The notes under the pieces were generated by a model. It ran no database searches, had not been told where the DNA came from, and saw nothing but the letters and a program-made list of their open reading frames with translations. From Blastococcus colisei (GTDB taxonomy: Bacteria > Actinomycetota > Actinomycetes > Mycobacteriales > Geodermatophilaceae), in NCBI RefSeq assembly GCF_006717095.1, contig NZ_VFQE01000001.1:1922001-1986000 (forward strand): a DNA stretch of 64,000 nucleotides. The letters run 5' to 3'. Shown piece by piece: positions 35,802-45,845 of this stretch (position 1 is the first letter of the stretch; every line of letters starts with the position of its first letter). A program made the position numbers and the translations under genes.

Positions 35802-37109
35802 GTGGACAGCGGTACGTGGAGCTCCTCCGCGCGCAGCGCTCGTCGTGATGCGGGCGCCGTCGCGCGCCCGAGCTGGGCGCCGAACGCGGCCCGGATCGGC
35901 GGCCTGGCCGTCGCCGTGGCGCTGTCCGTCGGCCTGACCCCGTCGGTCGCCGCGGCCGTCCCGCCCGGGCCCAGCGACACGCAGATCGCGACGGCGCAGG
36001 CCCAGGCCGACGCCGTCCAGGCCCGGATCGGCGCGCTGTCGGGGCAGCTGACGGCCGCTGAGGAGGCCGTGGAGGACGCCCGGGTCACGGCGCTCATCGC
36101 CCTGGACCAGTATCAGGCGACCGAGGCCTCGTACCTCGCCGCCCAGCAGCAGGCCGATGCCGCTGCGGCCGCCGCCGCGCAGGCCGACGCCGACCTGGGC
36201 GTGGCGCGCACGCAGATGATGGCCTTCGCCCGCCGCAGCTACATGGAGGGCAGCACCTTCGCCGGTGCGGCCGCACTGATCACCGCCGCCGACCCGGGCG
36301 AGCTCATCCAGCGCGCAGCGCTGCTCGAGGCCGCGGGCTCGCATCGCTCGGACGTCCTGACCGAGGTCACCGTGCTCCGGGTGCAGGCCGCCGAGGCCGA
36401 GACCCTGGCCGCGAACACCCTCGCGACCGCGGTCCGGCTGCAGGAGGAAGCCGCCGCGAGCCTCGCCGTCGCCGAGACGGCGGAGGCGTCCGCGCGGCAG
36501 CAGGCCGCGGCGCTGGAGACCCAGCAGGCCCAGCTGACGACCGAGCTGGCCGGCGCCCAGGCCGAGCTGACCGCACTGGTCGGTCAGCGGGCGGCCGCCG
36601 AACGTGCCGCCCAGGTGACAGCCCCTCCGCAGCCCCCGCCCCCCGTCCAGACCACTCCGGCGCCGTCGGGCAACAGCACCTCGGCGGGGGCCGGCGACGC
36701 GTCCAAGGCACAGATCGCCATCGACGCGGCGATGGCCTACGAGGGCCTGCCCTATGCATGGGGCGGCGGCGGCACCAGGGGACCGGGTTACGGCCACAGC
36801 GGAGACGAGGACGTCTGGGGCTTCGACTGCAGCGGGCTGACCCAGTACGCCTACGGGCAGGCCGGGATCTCGATCCCGCGGAACAGCAGCTGGCAGTACT
36901 CGGCGCTGCCGAAGGTGTCGAGGGACGACCTCCGTCCAGGAGACCTCGTGTTCTGGGCGCGGAACACGTCCGACCCGGCGACCATCCACCACGTGGCCAT
37001 CTGGCTGGGCGGGGACCGCATCCTCGAGGCGCCGCAGAGCGGGTCGTTCGTGCAGGTCACGGAGATGCGCTGGAAGGGCTACATCGGGGCCGGCCGGCCC
37101 AGCGCATGA
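35802..37109 (+). CDS. Secreted coiled-coil NlpC/P60 peptidoglycan hydrolase
   Basis: A 435-residue exported cell-wall peptidase of the RipA type. An N-terminal signal peptide (IGGLAVAVALSVGLTPSVAAAV, cut near AAA-VPPG) is followed by a long Ala/Gln-rich coiled coil (about 60-275), a Pro-rich linker and a C-terminal NlpC/P60 domain. The catalytic Cys343 lies in FDCSGLTQYAY and His397 in HHVAIWLGG. It should cleave peptide bonds in peptidoglycan stems. GTG at 35802 follows GGAAGAGG and gives a normal signal peptide; a longer frame is open upstream. A strong hairpin follows. Confidence 0.92.
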   Translation: MDSGTWSSSARSARRDAGAVARPSWAPNAARIGGLAVAVALSVGLTPSVAAAVPPGPSDTQIATAQAQADAVQARIGALSGQLTAAEEAVEDARVTALIALDQYQATEASYLAAQQQADAAAAAAAQADADLGVARTQMMAFARRSYMEGSTFAGAAALITAADPGELIQRAALLEAAGSHRSDVLTEVTVLRVQAAEAETLAANTLATAVRLQEEAAASLAVAETAEASARQQAAALETQQAQLTTELAGAQAELTALVGQRAAAERAAQVTAPPQPPPPVQTTPAPSGNSTSAGAGDASKAQIAIDAAMAYEGLPYAWGGGGTRGPGYGHSGDEDVWGFDCSGLTQYAYGQAGISIPRNSSWQYSALPKVSRDDLRPGDLVFWARNTSDPATIHHVAIWLGGDRILEAPQSGSFVQVTEMRWKGYIGAGRPSA

Positions 37110-37116
37110 AGACAGG

Positions 37117-37150
37117 GCGTCGGGCAGCCACGGGGGGAGCTGCCCGACGC
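37117..37150 (+). terminator. Hairpin terminator after the NlpC/P60 gene
   Basis: Perfect 12-bp arms GCGTCGGGCAGC (37117-37128) and GCTGCCCGACGC (37139-37150) with a 10-base loop begin seven bases after the stop. No T tract follows, as is common in high-GC actinobacteria. Confidence 0.75.
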
Positions 37151-37356
37151 GGTGCCAAGGCTAGCAGTCACGGTGCCCCCGGGGCAGAGGTTGTGGACGC
37201 GTGACCCGAGACTCCCAGGGGACTCCCAGGCAGCTCCTCCGGTGTTGCCAGCCGTCGGTCGGACCGATGTAGGACACTGGCACGGGGGACGGTCCTGCCG
37301 CCCCGTCGACAGCTGCTCCCGCCGGCAGCCGTCGGCCGGCACGACCAGGGAGCACC

Positions 37357-37437
37357 GTGAGCGAGCTTGCGAGCGAACGCACGAGCACAGCAGTCCCGCG
37401 AACGCTGACGACGAGCGCAAGCGAGGAGTCGGCGTGA
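37357..37437 (+). CDS. 26-codon upstream ORF (copy B) coupled to the MoxR gene
   Basis: GTG-initiated ORF of 26 codons that begins VSELASERT and ends TSASEESA. AGGGAG precedes its start by four bases. Its TGA overlaps the MoxR GTG as GTGA (37434-37437). Length, both end motifs and the spacing between them are identical to the ORF at 23065. GCTTGCG near the left end can pair with CGCAAGC near the right end, and the right end (AGCGAGGAG) also supplies the RBS of moxR. It may be a translated leader or part of a dispersed repeat. Confidence 0.5.
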   Translation: MSELASERTSTAVPRTLTTSASEESA

Positions 37438-38642
37438 GTAGCGCTGCCAGCACGCCGATCGAGATCCCGTCCGACCCGCAGCCCGCCCGCGCCGATTCGC
37501 CGGTGCCGCCGTCGGCCGACGCGGCCCGGCTGGAGCGCGTGCTGTTCGAGATCAAGCGGGTCATCGTCGGCCAGGACCGCCTCGTCGAGCGGATGCTCGT
37601 CGCGCTGCTGGCCCGGGGCCACGTGCTGCTCGAGGGCGTCCCGGGTGTGGCGAAGACGCTCGCGGTCGAGACGCTGGCGACCGCCGTCGGCGGGAAGTTC
37701 GCCCGGCTGCAGTTCACCCCCGACCTCGTTCCGGCCGACATCATCGGCACCCGGATCTACAAGGCCGGGCAGGACGCCTTCGAGACCGAGCTCGGGCCGG
37801 TCTTCGCCAACTTCGTGCTCACCGACGAGATCAACCGCGCGCCGGCCAAGGTGCAGTCGGCGCTGCTGGAGGTCATGGCCGAGCGGCAGGTGTCGATCGG
37901 CGGCGTCACCCATCCGCTGCCCGACCCCTTCCTGGTGCTCGCCACCCAGAACCCGATCGAGTCCGAGGGCGTCTACCCGCTGCCCGAGGCACAGCGCGAC
38001 CGCTTCCTCATGAAGGTGCTCGTCGACTACCCGAGCCCGGAGGAGGAGCGGGAGATCGTCTACCGCATGGGCTCCGAGCCCCCCGTCGCCGAGACGGTGC
38101 TGGGACCCGACGAACTGCGCCGGCTGCAGAAGGCCGCCTCGCAGGTGTTCGTGCACCACGCGCTCGTCGACTACGTCGTCCGCCTGGTGGTCGCCACCCG
38201 GACGCCGCGCGAGCACGGCATGGAGGACGTCGCGACGTGGGTGTCCTACGGCGCGAGCCCTCGGGCGTCGCTGGGCCTGATCGCGGCCAGCCGGGCGCTG
38301 GCGCTGGTGCGCGGGCGGGACTACGTGCTGCCCCAGGACGTCCTCGACATCACCGCCGACGTGCTGCGGCACCGGCTGGTGCTCTCCTACGACGCCCTGG
38401 CCGACGGCGTCCCCGCGGACCACATCGTGAAGCGGATCGTGCAGACGGTTCCGCTGCCGCAGGTCGCCCCCCGGCAGAACGCCACCGGCTTCGGGCCCGG
38501 TACGCCCGGTGGGCCGCACGTTCCGCACTTCGGCCCACCCCAGCTGCACCCGGGGCCGCAGGGGGCGGTCCCGCACAACGGGTCCGAGGGCCAGGGCGGG
38601 CCGTCGGCCAACGGCTACGCGCAAGGGCCGCACCCGGCGTGA
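37434..38642 (+). CDS. MoxR-family AAA+ ATPase
   Basis: A 402-residue ATPase that probably acts as a chaperone for the VWA protein encoded two genes later. Walker A GVPGVAKT, Walker B FVLTDEINRAPAK, sensor LATQNPIESEG and the arginine finger region PEAQRDRFLMK are visible; a C-terminal lid domain is followed by a Gly/Pro/His-rich tail of ~70 residues that looks disordered. Start GTG at 37434 is chosen from the GAGGAG eight to nine bases upstream and the GTGA overlap. Its stop overlaps the DUF58 gene as GTGA. Confidence 0.92.
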   Translation: MSSAASTPIEIPSDPQPARADSPVPPSADAARLERVLFEIKRVIVGQDRLVERMLVALLARGHVLLEGVPGVAKTLAVETLATAVGGKFARLQFTPDLVPADIIGTRIYKAGQDAFETELGPVFANFVLTDEINRAPAKVQSALLEVMAERQVSIGGVTHPLPDPFLVLATQNPIESEGVYPLPEAQRDRFLMKVLVDYPSPEEEREIVYRMGSEPPVAETVLGPDELRRLQKAASQVFVHHALVDYVVRLVVATRTPREHGMEDVATWVSYGASPRASLGLIAASRALALVRGRDYVLPQDVLDITADVLRHRLVLSYDALADGVPADHIVKRIVQTVPLPQVAPRQNATGFGPGTPGGPHVPHFGPPQLHPGPQGAVPHNGSEGQGGPSANGYAQGPHPA

Positions 38643-39667
38643 TCCTGCGTCGTCGTGCCCCACAGCCGCCGCAGCCGGCTCCCGAGCACCCCGGGCTCCT
38701 CCTGCACCCGGCCACACCGGGTTCCGGGATCGAGCCGGGGGCGGGGGACGGCGCGCCGCCGCGCTTCACCGACGGTCCGGCCGACGTGCTGCTGCGCCGA
38801 CTCGAGCTCACCGTGCGACGGCGGCTCGACGGGCTGCTGCAGGGGGACCACCTGGGTCTCGTCCCCGGGTCGGGCTCGGAGGCGGGCGACTCGCGCACGT
38901 ACCACCCGGGGGACGACGTCCGCCGGATGGACTGGCCGGTCACCGCGCGCACCCAGGTCCCGCACGTGCGGGAGACGATCGCCGACCGCGAACTGGAGAC
39001 GTGGGCCGTCGTCGACCTGTCCGCGAGCCTGGACTTCGGCACCGCCAACTGCCAGAAGCGCGACCTCGCCATCGCCGGGCTGGCCGCCGTCGGCCACCTG
39101 ACCGTGCACGGCGGGAACCGGCTGGGCGCTGTCATCACCACGGGGGAGCGGGTGGACCGGCACCCCGCCATGCCGGGACGACTGGCCGCGGAGCGGCTGC
39201 TGCGCTCGGTGGTGGCGACCCCGCGCGCGACGAGCGGACGACGGGGCGACCTCGCCGCGGCGCTGGAGACCCTGCGCCGGCCCGAGCGCCGCCGGGGCCT
39301 GGTCGTGGTGATCTCGGACTTCCTCGGGGACAGCGACTGGGAGCGGCCGCTGCGCGGGCTGTCCACCCGGCACGAGTTGCTCGCCATCGAGGTGGTCGAC
39401 CCGCGGGAGCTGGAGCTGCCCGACGTCGGACTGCTGACCGTCGTCGACCCGGAGACCGGCCAGACGCTGGAGGTGCCCACCGGGGACGCTGAGTTCCGCG
39501 CCCGCTTCGCCGCGGGCGCGGCGGCCCAGCGCGAGGAGGTTGCCGCGGCACTGCGCCGGGCCGGAGCCGGCCACCTGCGCCTGCGCACCGACCGCGACTG
39601 GTTGATGGACGTCGTCCGGTTCGTCGCCGAACGCCGGCGCGCCGGCAGTGGCGGGGCTTCCCGATGA
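38639..39667 (+). CDS. DUF58 domain protein
   Basis: A 342-residue protein of the DUF58 family that accompanies MoxR ATPases. The hallmark segment DSRTYHPGDDVRRMDWPVTART lies near residue 90, followed by a VWA-like fold with VVDLSASLDFGTA. The first ~50 residues are Pro-rich. Coupled to both neighbours by GTGA/ATGA overlaps. Such trios are linked to assembly of periplasmic or metal-dependent complexes; the specific client is unknown. Confidence 0.9.
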   Translation: MILRRRAPQPPQPAPEHPGLLLHPATPGSGIEPGAGDGAPPRFTDGPADVLLRRLELTVRRRLDGLLQGDHLGLVPGSGSEAGDSRTYHPGDDVRRMDWPVTARTQVPHVRETIADRELETWAVVDLSASLDFGTANCQKRDLAIAGLAAVGHLTVHGGNRLGAVITTGERVDRHPAMPGRLAAERLLRSVVATPRATSGRRGDLAAALETLRRPERRRGLVVVISDFLGDSDWERPLRGLSTRHELLAIEVVDPRELELPDVGLLTVVDPETGQTLEVPTGDAEFRARFAAGAAAQREEVAAALRRAGAGHLRLRTDRDWLMDVVRFVAERRRAGSGGASR

Positions 39668-40620
39668 CCTTCCAGGAGCCCCTGTGGTTGCTGGCCCTGC
39701 TCCTCGTCGCCGCACTGGTCGCGGTCTACGTCGTCCTGCAGCTGCGCCGGAAGGCGTACGCGGCGCGCTTCACCAACGTGGCGCTGCTCGGCTCGCTCGT
39801 GCCCAAGCGGCCGGGCTGGAAGCGGCACCTCGCCTTCGGGATCGTCGCGCTGGGGCTGGCCACGCTCGTGGTGTCCCTGGCGGTGCCGAGCACCGAGGTG
39901 CGGGTGCCGCGGGAGCGGGCGACGGTCGTGATGGCCGTGGACGTGTCGCTGTCGATGCAGGCCCGCGACGTCGAGCCCGACCGCTTCCGGGCGATGCAGA
40001 CCGCGGCCAAGGAGTTCGTGGACGTCCTGCCCGAGCGGATCAACCTGGGCCTGGTCTCCTTCGCCGGAACCGCGACCACCGTCGTCGCGCCCACCACCGA
40101 CCGCGCCCAGGTGGCCACGGCGATCGACAACCTCGAGCTCGCCGAGGCCACGGCCATCGGGGAGGCGATCTTCACGTCGCTGTCCGCCATCCAGAACTAC
40201 CAGTCCAGCCTGGAGGCCGGCGAGGAGGACGAGGTACCGGCCCGCATCGTGCTCCTGTCCGACGGCTACAACACCGTCGGCCGCGAGGACACCCAGGCCA
40301 TCGACGCGGCCCGGGCCGCCGGCGTGCCGGTGTCGACCATCGCGTTCGGCACCGACTACGGCACCCTCGACCTGGACGGCGAGACGGTTCCCGTGCCGGT
40401 CGACCGGCAGACGCTCGAGGAGATCGCCGACGCGACCGGCGGCAGCTACAGCGAGGCGGCCAGCGCCGCCGAGCTCGAGGACGTCTACGCCGACCTGGGC
40501 AGCCAGATCGGTTACACGACCGAACCGCAGGACGTCAGCTACTGGTTCGTGCGGGTGGGCGTCGTCCTCGCCCTGATCGGCGCCGTCCTCAGCCTGCTCT
40601 GGACCAACCGCCTCGTGTAG
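39664..40620 (+). CDS. VWA-domain membrane protein (BatA/BatB-like)
   Basis: A 318-residue protein with two N-terminal TM helices (WLLALLLVAALVAVYVVL and LAFGIVALGLATLVVSLAV), a VWA domain with the MIDAS motif DVSLSM and the threonine in EATAIGEA, and a C-terminal TM helix (VRVGVVLALIGAVLSLLW). The VWA domain is predicted to face outside or inside depending on topology; two-plus-one helices place it between membrane anchors. It completes the MoxR-DUF58-VWA operon. Confidence 0.92.
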   Translation: MTFQEPLWLLALLLVAALVAVYVVLQLRRKAYAARFTNVALLGSLVPKRPGWKRHLAFGIVALGLATLVVSLAVPSTEVRVPRERATVVMAVDVSLSMQARDVEPDRFRAMQTAAKEFVDVLPERINLGLVSFAGTATTVVAPTTDRAQVATAIDNLELAEATAIGEAIFTSLSAIQNYQSSLEAGEEDEVPARIVLLSDGYNTVGREDTQAIDAARAAGVPVSTIAFGTDYGTLDLDGETVPVPVDRQTLEEIADATGGSYSEAASAAELEDVYADLGSQIGYTTEPQDVSYWFVRVGVVLALIGAVLSLLWTNRLV

Positions 40621-40668
40621 CTGGGACTTTCCGCGCCGGGAGTCCCGGACGTCCGGCGCGGACGGTCC

Positions 40669-41640
40669 TCAGCGGCTCGGGTCGAGGACGAGCTTGCCGG
40701 TGGTGCGGCGGGCCAGCAGGTCCTGGTGCGCGTCGCGGACGTTCGACAGCGGGTAGCGCCCGCCGACGATCGGCGTCAGCGAGCCGTCGGCCACCATCGC
40801 GAGCAGGTCGGTCATCGCGGCGTCGAGCATGTGCGGGCGGGCCATGCAGTGGGCCAGCCAGAAGCCGATGACCGCGCGGCTCTTCTGCATGAGGGCGCCG
40901 GGCGGAACGGGCTTCGTCTCCTGCCGGGCTGCCATGCCGTAGGTGACCAGCCGGCCGAAGGGCGCCAGTGCCGACAGCGACCCGGCGAAGACGTTGCCGC
41001 CGGTCATCTCCAGCACGATGTCGACCGGCTTGCCGCCGTTGGCCTCGCGCAAGGCGGCGGTGAACTGCTTCGGGTCGTCGTCGGCGAGCGCGGGGTCGAC
41101 GGTGGCGTGCGCGCCTAGCTCCTCGGTGAGGGCTCGCTTCTCCGCGCTGGAGGCGGTCGCGATCACCCGGCCTGCGCCCCAGCGCCGGGCCAGCTGGACG
41201 GCGAGCGAGCCGACCCCGCCCGCACCGGCGATGACGACGACGGACTCGCCCTCGGCCAGGTGCGCGCTGGTGCGCAGCAGATGCCAGGCCGTCGCGCCCT
41301 GGAGCACCAGGGACAGGGCCTGCTCGTCGCTGACGCCATCGGGCACCGGCCACGTCAGGAAGTCGTGGGCCACGGCCTTCTCGGCGTAGCCACCACCGTC
41401 GAGCAGACCGACCACCCGCTGGCCGCCGCCGACCGGGGTGCCGACGAACTCCGCGCCCGGGACCAGCGGCAGTTGCTGCTGGGCCAGGTAGGAGTTCTCG
41501 ATCTGGTGAGTATCAGCGAAGTTGACTCCTGCGGAGCTCACCTCGTAGAGCTGCTGACCGGGACCTGGGGTGGGGTCGGGAAGGTCGACGATGTCCATGA
41601 CCTCGGGGCCGCCGAATCGGGTGATCTGCACAGCACGCAT
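40669..41640 (-). CDS. Zinc-type quinone oxidoreductase (MDR family), intact copy
   Basis: A 323-residue medium-chain reductase without the structural zinc cysteines, so of the NADPH:quinone oxidoreductase type. N-terminal GroES-like domain starts MRAVQITRFGGPEV; the nucleotide fold has IAGAGGVGSLAVQLARRWGA. The ATG is preceded by -10 TAGCCT with seven bases between, giving a leaderless mRNA. The first 44 codons and this promoter recur three times downstream as isolated fragments (46970, 52842, 63280), all in this orientation, which makes this gene the probable target of repeated island insertion. Confidence 0.9.
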   Translation of the reverse strand: MRAVQITRFGGPEVMDIVDLPDPTPGPGQQLYEVSSAGVNFADTHQIENSYLAQQQLPLVPGAEFVGTPVGGGQRVVGLLDGGGYAEKAVAHDFLTWPVPDGVSDEQALSLVLQGATAWHLLRTSAHLAEGESVVVIAGAGGVGSLAVQLARRWGAGRVIATASSAEKRALTEELGAHATVDPALADDDPKQFTAALREANGGKPVDIVLEMTGGNVFAGSLSALAPFGRLVTYGMAARQETKPVPPGALMQKSRAVIGFWLAHCMARPHMLDAAMTDLLAMVADGSLTPIVGGRYPLSNVRDAHQDLLARRTTGKLVLDPSR

Positions 41641-41647
41641 GCGGGTG

Positions 41648-41653
41648 AGGCTA
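41648..41653 (-). promoter_or_regulatory. -10 box of the qor-like gene, conserved in all fragment copies
   Basis: TAGCCT on the minus strand, seven bases before the ATG. The same hexamer at the same distance precedes the ATG of the fragments at 47125 and 53036, and TAGCCC that at 63429. The promoter has therefore been duplicated together with the 5' codons. Confidence 0.6.
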
Positions 41654-41683
41654 GGGCTTCCCAACCCGGGCCGACGGCAGGCC

Positions 41684-42037
41684 TCAGACGGTAAGGAACC
41701 GGAGGACCAGGACGGCGATCGACAGGAGCAGCGGCACGACGGGCGCCGCGGCGCCCTTGACGTCACGGACGCGGAGGTGGCCGATGAGGGCGCCGACGAA
41801 GTAGGCGACGAGGCCGATCGCGGCGGCGATGCCGAGCGGTTCCAGCCACAGGCCGATCAGGATGCCGGCGGCGCCGGCGATCTCCAGGCCGGCGAGGACG
41901 GGCAGCTGCCGTTCCGGGACGCCGACAGTCCCGGAGATTGAGGCGAGGACCTGTTCGTTGCGGCGGAGCTTCATGGCCGCGGAGTTGAGGGCGAGGACCG
42001 CCAGCAGGACGGTCAGGACGACGAGGGCGATGAACAC
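41684..42037 (-). CDS. DoxX family membrane protein
   Basis: A 117-residue protein with four predicted TM helices (FIALVVLTVLLAVLALN; LPVLAGLEIAGAAGILIGLW; AAAIGLVAYFVGALIGHLRV; VVPLLLSIAVLVLRFL), of the DoxX-like type. GTG at 42037 follows GAAGGAAG. It is the last gene of a minus-strand group headed by the reductase at 45084, and DoxX proteins often travel with reductases as here. Function is undefined; quinone or thiol redox roles are suggested for the family. Confidence 0.82.
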   Translation of the reverse strand: MFIALVVLTVLLAVLALNSAAMKLRRNEQVLASISGTVGVPERQLPVLAGLEIAGAAGILIGLWLEPLGIAAAIGLVAYFVGALIGHLRVRDVKGAAAPVVPLLLSIAVLVLRFLTV

Positions 42038-42093
42038 GGTGCTTCCTTCGATGAGCGCGGTGGCGGTGGCGGTGGCGGTGCGTTCGGCGTGGG

Positions 42094-43134
42094 TCAGGGG
42101 GTGCCGAGTTCCTTGCGGATCTGGGGGAGTACCTCGGTGCCGAGCAGCTCGATGGCCTGCAGGTAGGTGGCGTGGGGCATGCCGCCGACGTCCATCTGGA
42201 GGATCTGGCGGCTGTGCCCGAGCAGTGAGTGCAGGTGCAGGATGCGGTCGGCGATCTCGTCCGGGCCGCCAGCGAACACCATGCCGCCGGCCTCGTAGTT
42301 GCTGCCCCGTCCGGTCACGGGGAAGCCAGGGCGGCCCGCCTCCGCAGCGCCGGTGGCGAACATGCGGAGCTCGTAGTCCAGGTAGGTCGCCTTCGCCGCC
42401 CGGTCGTCGGCGGCGACGAACCCGTGCACGGCGACGGCGATGTCGGCGGCCTCGGTCGGGTGTTCCATCTGGGCCCAGGCGTCGCGGTAGGCGTGGCCGT
42501 ACTGCGCCCAGTGGTCGACGGTGCCGCCGAGGATGCCGAGGAACATCGGCAGGCCCAGCTCGGCGGCCCGTCCGACGGACTCGGGGCTGCCGCCGGTGCC
42601 CAGCCAGATCTTCAGCGGCTGCTCCGGCCGGGGAACGATCATCGCGTCGGTCAGGGGGCGGCGGCGGTGCGGACCGCTCCAGGTGACCCGGTCGGAGGCG
42701 TTCACCGTGCGCAACAGGTCCAGCTTGGAGCTGTAGAGCATGTCGTAGTTGCGCACGTCGAGGTCGAACAGCCCGAACGTGATGTCGGAGGACCCGCGGC
42801 CGGCCACGGCCTCGACCCGCCCGGGCGCGATCGCGGCCGCGGTGGCCAGCTGCTCGAACACCCGCAGCGGGTCGTCGGTGGACAGCACCGTGACCGCCGT
42901 CCCCAGCCCGATCCGCTGGGTGGAGGCGGCTGCGGCATTGACCAGCGACGTGGGGGAGGGCATCGGCATCGAGGGCGTGTGGTGCTCCCCGAAGCCGAAG
43001 AAGTCCAGCCCCACCTCCTCGGCGACGTGCACGGCTTCGAGCACGTCGCGGATGGCCTGAGCGGTGTTGCCGGGGCCGCCGTCGGCGGCCGGCGGGGTGT
43101 TGCCGAACGAGTAGACGCCGAGCTCGAAGGTCAT
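42094..43134 (-). CDS. LLM class flavin-dependent oxidoreductase
   Basis: A 346-residue luciferase-like TIM-barrel monooxygenase/reductase, which would use FMN or F420. Typical elements are GEHHTPSMPMPSPTSLVNAAAASTQRIGLGTAV, RVEAVAGRGSSD and the C-terminal GGPDEIADRIL. It lies 57 bases downstream of the DoxX start side and 98 bases after the NmrA-like gene, in the same minus-strand group. Substrate unknown. Confidence 0.9.
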   Translation of the reverse strand: MTFELGVYSFGNTPPAADGGPGNTAQAIRDVLEAVHVAEEVGLDFFGFGEHHTPSMPMPSPTSLVNAAAASTQRIGLGTAVTVLSTDDPLRVFEQLATAAAIAPGRVEAVAGRGSSDITFGLFDLDVRNYDMLYSSKLDLLRTVNASDRVTWSGPHRRRPLTDAMIVPRPEQPLKIWLGTGGSPESVGRAAELGLPMFLGILGGTVDHWAQYGHAYRDAWAQMEHPTEAADIAVAVHGFVAADDRAAKATYLDYELRMFATGAAEAGRPGFPVTGRGSNYEAGGMVFAGGPDEIADRILHLHSLLGHSRQILQMDVGGMPHATYLQAIELLGTEVLPQIRKELGTP

Positions 43135-43232
43135 GGCTGGTGCTCCTGGTGGGCGCGGGACGGCGAAGGGCAGAGCAGGGGACAGCGGGGCACCGGCCCG
43201 GGCGTCGTCGTCCGAGCCGGTGCGTGGAGGGG

Positions 43233-44087
<855 letters not shown>

Positions 44088-44163
44088 GCGGGAGAACTCC
44101 TCGAAACGCGTGTAGGGAAGGGATGCCGCCGGGCCCGGCGGTGTCGCCGGGCCGGGGGACGGC

Positions 44164-45084
44164 TCAGCGGACCTGGAGCCCGACCTTGCCGCGGGTGCCG
44201 GAGAGGAAGGCGTCGAACGCCTGGGGCGCCTCGTCCAGGGAGAAGGTGACGGTGATCGGCACGCGGATGCGGCCGGCGGCGGCGTCGGCGGCGAGCCGGG
44301 CGAGGGTGTCGGCGGAGGGGTTGGCCATGACGAAGGTCGCGGCGGGGTTCTGGTCGGCGCCGTAGCCCAGCGTCGAGCCGATCTTCCCGCCGGGCTTGAG
44401 CAGCTCGGCCAGCGCGGCGCCGTCGCCGGCGAGGTGCACGATGGCATCGACGCCGTCCGGGGCGATCGCCCGGACCTGGGCCACGACGTCGCCGGTGTAG
44501 TCCACGACCTGGTGCGCGCCGAGATCGGTGACGAAGTCGGCCTCCTCGCCCGGCTTGGCGGTGGCGATGACGGTGGCGCCCGCGGCGGCGGCGTACTGGA
44601 CGGCCAGCGCGCCCACCCCGCCGGTGGCGCCGCTGACCAGGACGGTCTGACCCGACTGGATGCCGGCGGCAGCCACCGTGTCCAGCGCGGCGGTGCCGAC
44701 CAGCCCCAGAGCGCCCGCGGTCGCCAGGTCGAGGCCCTCGGGGACCGCGGTGACGAAGTCGCCCTCGTGGACGACCAGCAGCTCGCCGAAGCCGCCGTCG
44801 CCCAGGTGGGCCTTGGTCACGACCCCCAGCACGGCGTCGCCGGGAGCGAAGCGGGTGACGCCCTCGCCGACCGCCTCGACGGTGCCCGCGAAGTCCTTGC
44901 CGAGGACGACGGGGAAGCGGTGCTCCATCATCCCCTGCAGGCGGCCCGAGGCCACGGACAGGTCGAAGCCGTTGACGGAGGTCGCGGCGACCCGGACCAG
45001 GAGCTCGCCCGGGCCGGCGGTGGGGTCGGGGACCTCGGTGACGGTGGGCTGGGAGTCGGCGGTCGGTACGACGAAGGCGCGCAT
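44164..45084 (-). CDS. NADP-dependent zinc-independent MDR oxidoreductase
   Basis: A 306-residue medium-chain reductase of the quinone-oxidoreductase type: GroES-like N-terminal domain (MRAFVVPTADSQPTVTEVPDP) and Rossmann motif VSGATGGVGALAVQYAAAAGA. The ATG has GAGAGG upstream. It heads a minus-strand group (MDR, NmrA, LLM, DoxX), and the 14-bp dyad at 45109-45122, 25 bases before its ATG, matches the two in the tetR control region, so the operon is likely repressed by that TetR. Confidence 0.9.
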   Translation of the reverse strand: MRAFVVPTADSQPTVTEVPDPTAGPGELLVRVAATSVNGFDLSVASGRLQGMMEHRFPVVLGKDFAGTVEAVGEGVTRFAPGDAVLGVVTKAHLGDGGFGELLVVHEGDFVTAVPEGLDLATAGALGLVGTAALDTVAAAGIQSGQTVLVSGATGGVGALAVQYAAAAGATVIATAKPGEEADFVTDLGAHQVVDYTGDVVAQVRAIAPDGVDAIVHLAGDGAALAELLKPGGKIGSTLGYGADQNPAATFVMANPSADTLARLAADAAAGRIRVPITVTFSLDEAPQAFDAFLSGTRGKVGLQVR

Positions 45085-45108
45085 GGCAGGTCCTCTCGAT
45101 GGCAAAGC

Positions 45109-45122
45109 GGGGAGACCTCCCC
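45109..45122. promoter_or_regulatory. TetR operator, site 3
   Basis: GGGGAGACCTCCCC, a dyad of the form GGGGA-N4-TCCCC located just upstream of the reductase operon start (45084). It shares both half-sites with sites 1 and 2 near the tetR start. Confidence 0.6.
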
Positions 45123-45166
45123 GATTTCTGTGGACGGTAGCACGCGAAGTGGGGGGTCTATTCCGG

Positions 45167-45832
45167 TCAGCCCTGGATTCGACCGTCGGAGTGGCGACCG
45201 ACGGCCATGACCCGCAGCACCGCACGCTCGCTGGGTGCCGGTGGCGCGGGTGTGGCAGCGCGGGCCTGCAGGCCGTCGAGCAGGAAGGCGGCGACCCGCC
45301 GCCAGCTGTCCGGCGCTTTCCCCTGCGTGCGCTGCACCAGGCCGGCGTTGGCCATCAGCAGCAGTGGCAAGTCCTGGTGGCGGAAGTCCGCGCGCAGCTC
45401 TCCGGCCGCCTGGGCGCGCTCGATCAGCTGCCGGGTGAGCTCGAAGGCGGTGCCGCGCAGCTGCTCGAGCTCGCCGGACGGCGTCTTGATGGTCGTGACC
45501 AGCAGGTCTGCGAGACCGCGGTCGCGAGCCTGGAGCTGGCACAGGCGCAGCAGGTAGTCCCGGAAGCCGGCCCACGGATCGGGGTCGGCCACCGCCTCCT
45601 CGGCCGCGGCCAGGTACTCGGCCATCGGCCCCAGTAGCGCCGCCTGCACCAGCTCCTCGCGGGTGGGGAAGTGTCGGTACAGCGTCGCGTTGCCGACCCC
45701 AGCCCGGCGGGCGATCTCGTCCAACGGCGCGCTCAGCCCGTGCTCGGCGAACACCGGTCGAGCCGCGGCGATGATGGCGTCGCGGTTGCGGGCGGCATCG
45801 GCGCGAAGGCCATGGCGTGCAGCGTCGGTCAT
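45167..45832 (-). CDS. TetR/AcrR family regulator
   Basis: A 221-residue repressor. The N-terminal HTH reads RDAIIAAARPVFAEHGLSAPLDEIARRAGVGNATLYRHFPTREEL; the C-terminal ligand domain is helical with a TetR_C-like YLLRLCQLQARDRGLADLL segment. It lies between the minus-strand redox operon and the divergent reductase pseudogene. Three matching dyads in both control regions point to it as the common repressor. The inducer is probably an electrophile or quinone, given the targets (inference). Confidence 0.9.
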   Translation of the reverse strand: MTDAARHGLRADAARNRDAIIAAARPVFAEHGLSAPLDEIARRAGVGNATLYRHFPTREELVQAALLGPMAEYLAAAEEAVADPDPWAGFRDYLLRLCQLQARDRGLADLLVTTIKTPSGELEQLRGTAFELTRQLIERAQAAGELRADFRHQDLPLLLMANAGLVQRTQGKAPDSWRRVAAFLLDGLQARAATPAPPAPSERAVLRVMAVGRHSDGRIQG

Positions 45833-45845
45833 CCGCGCATCATAC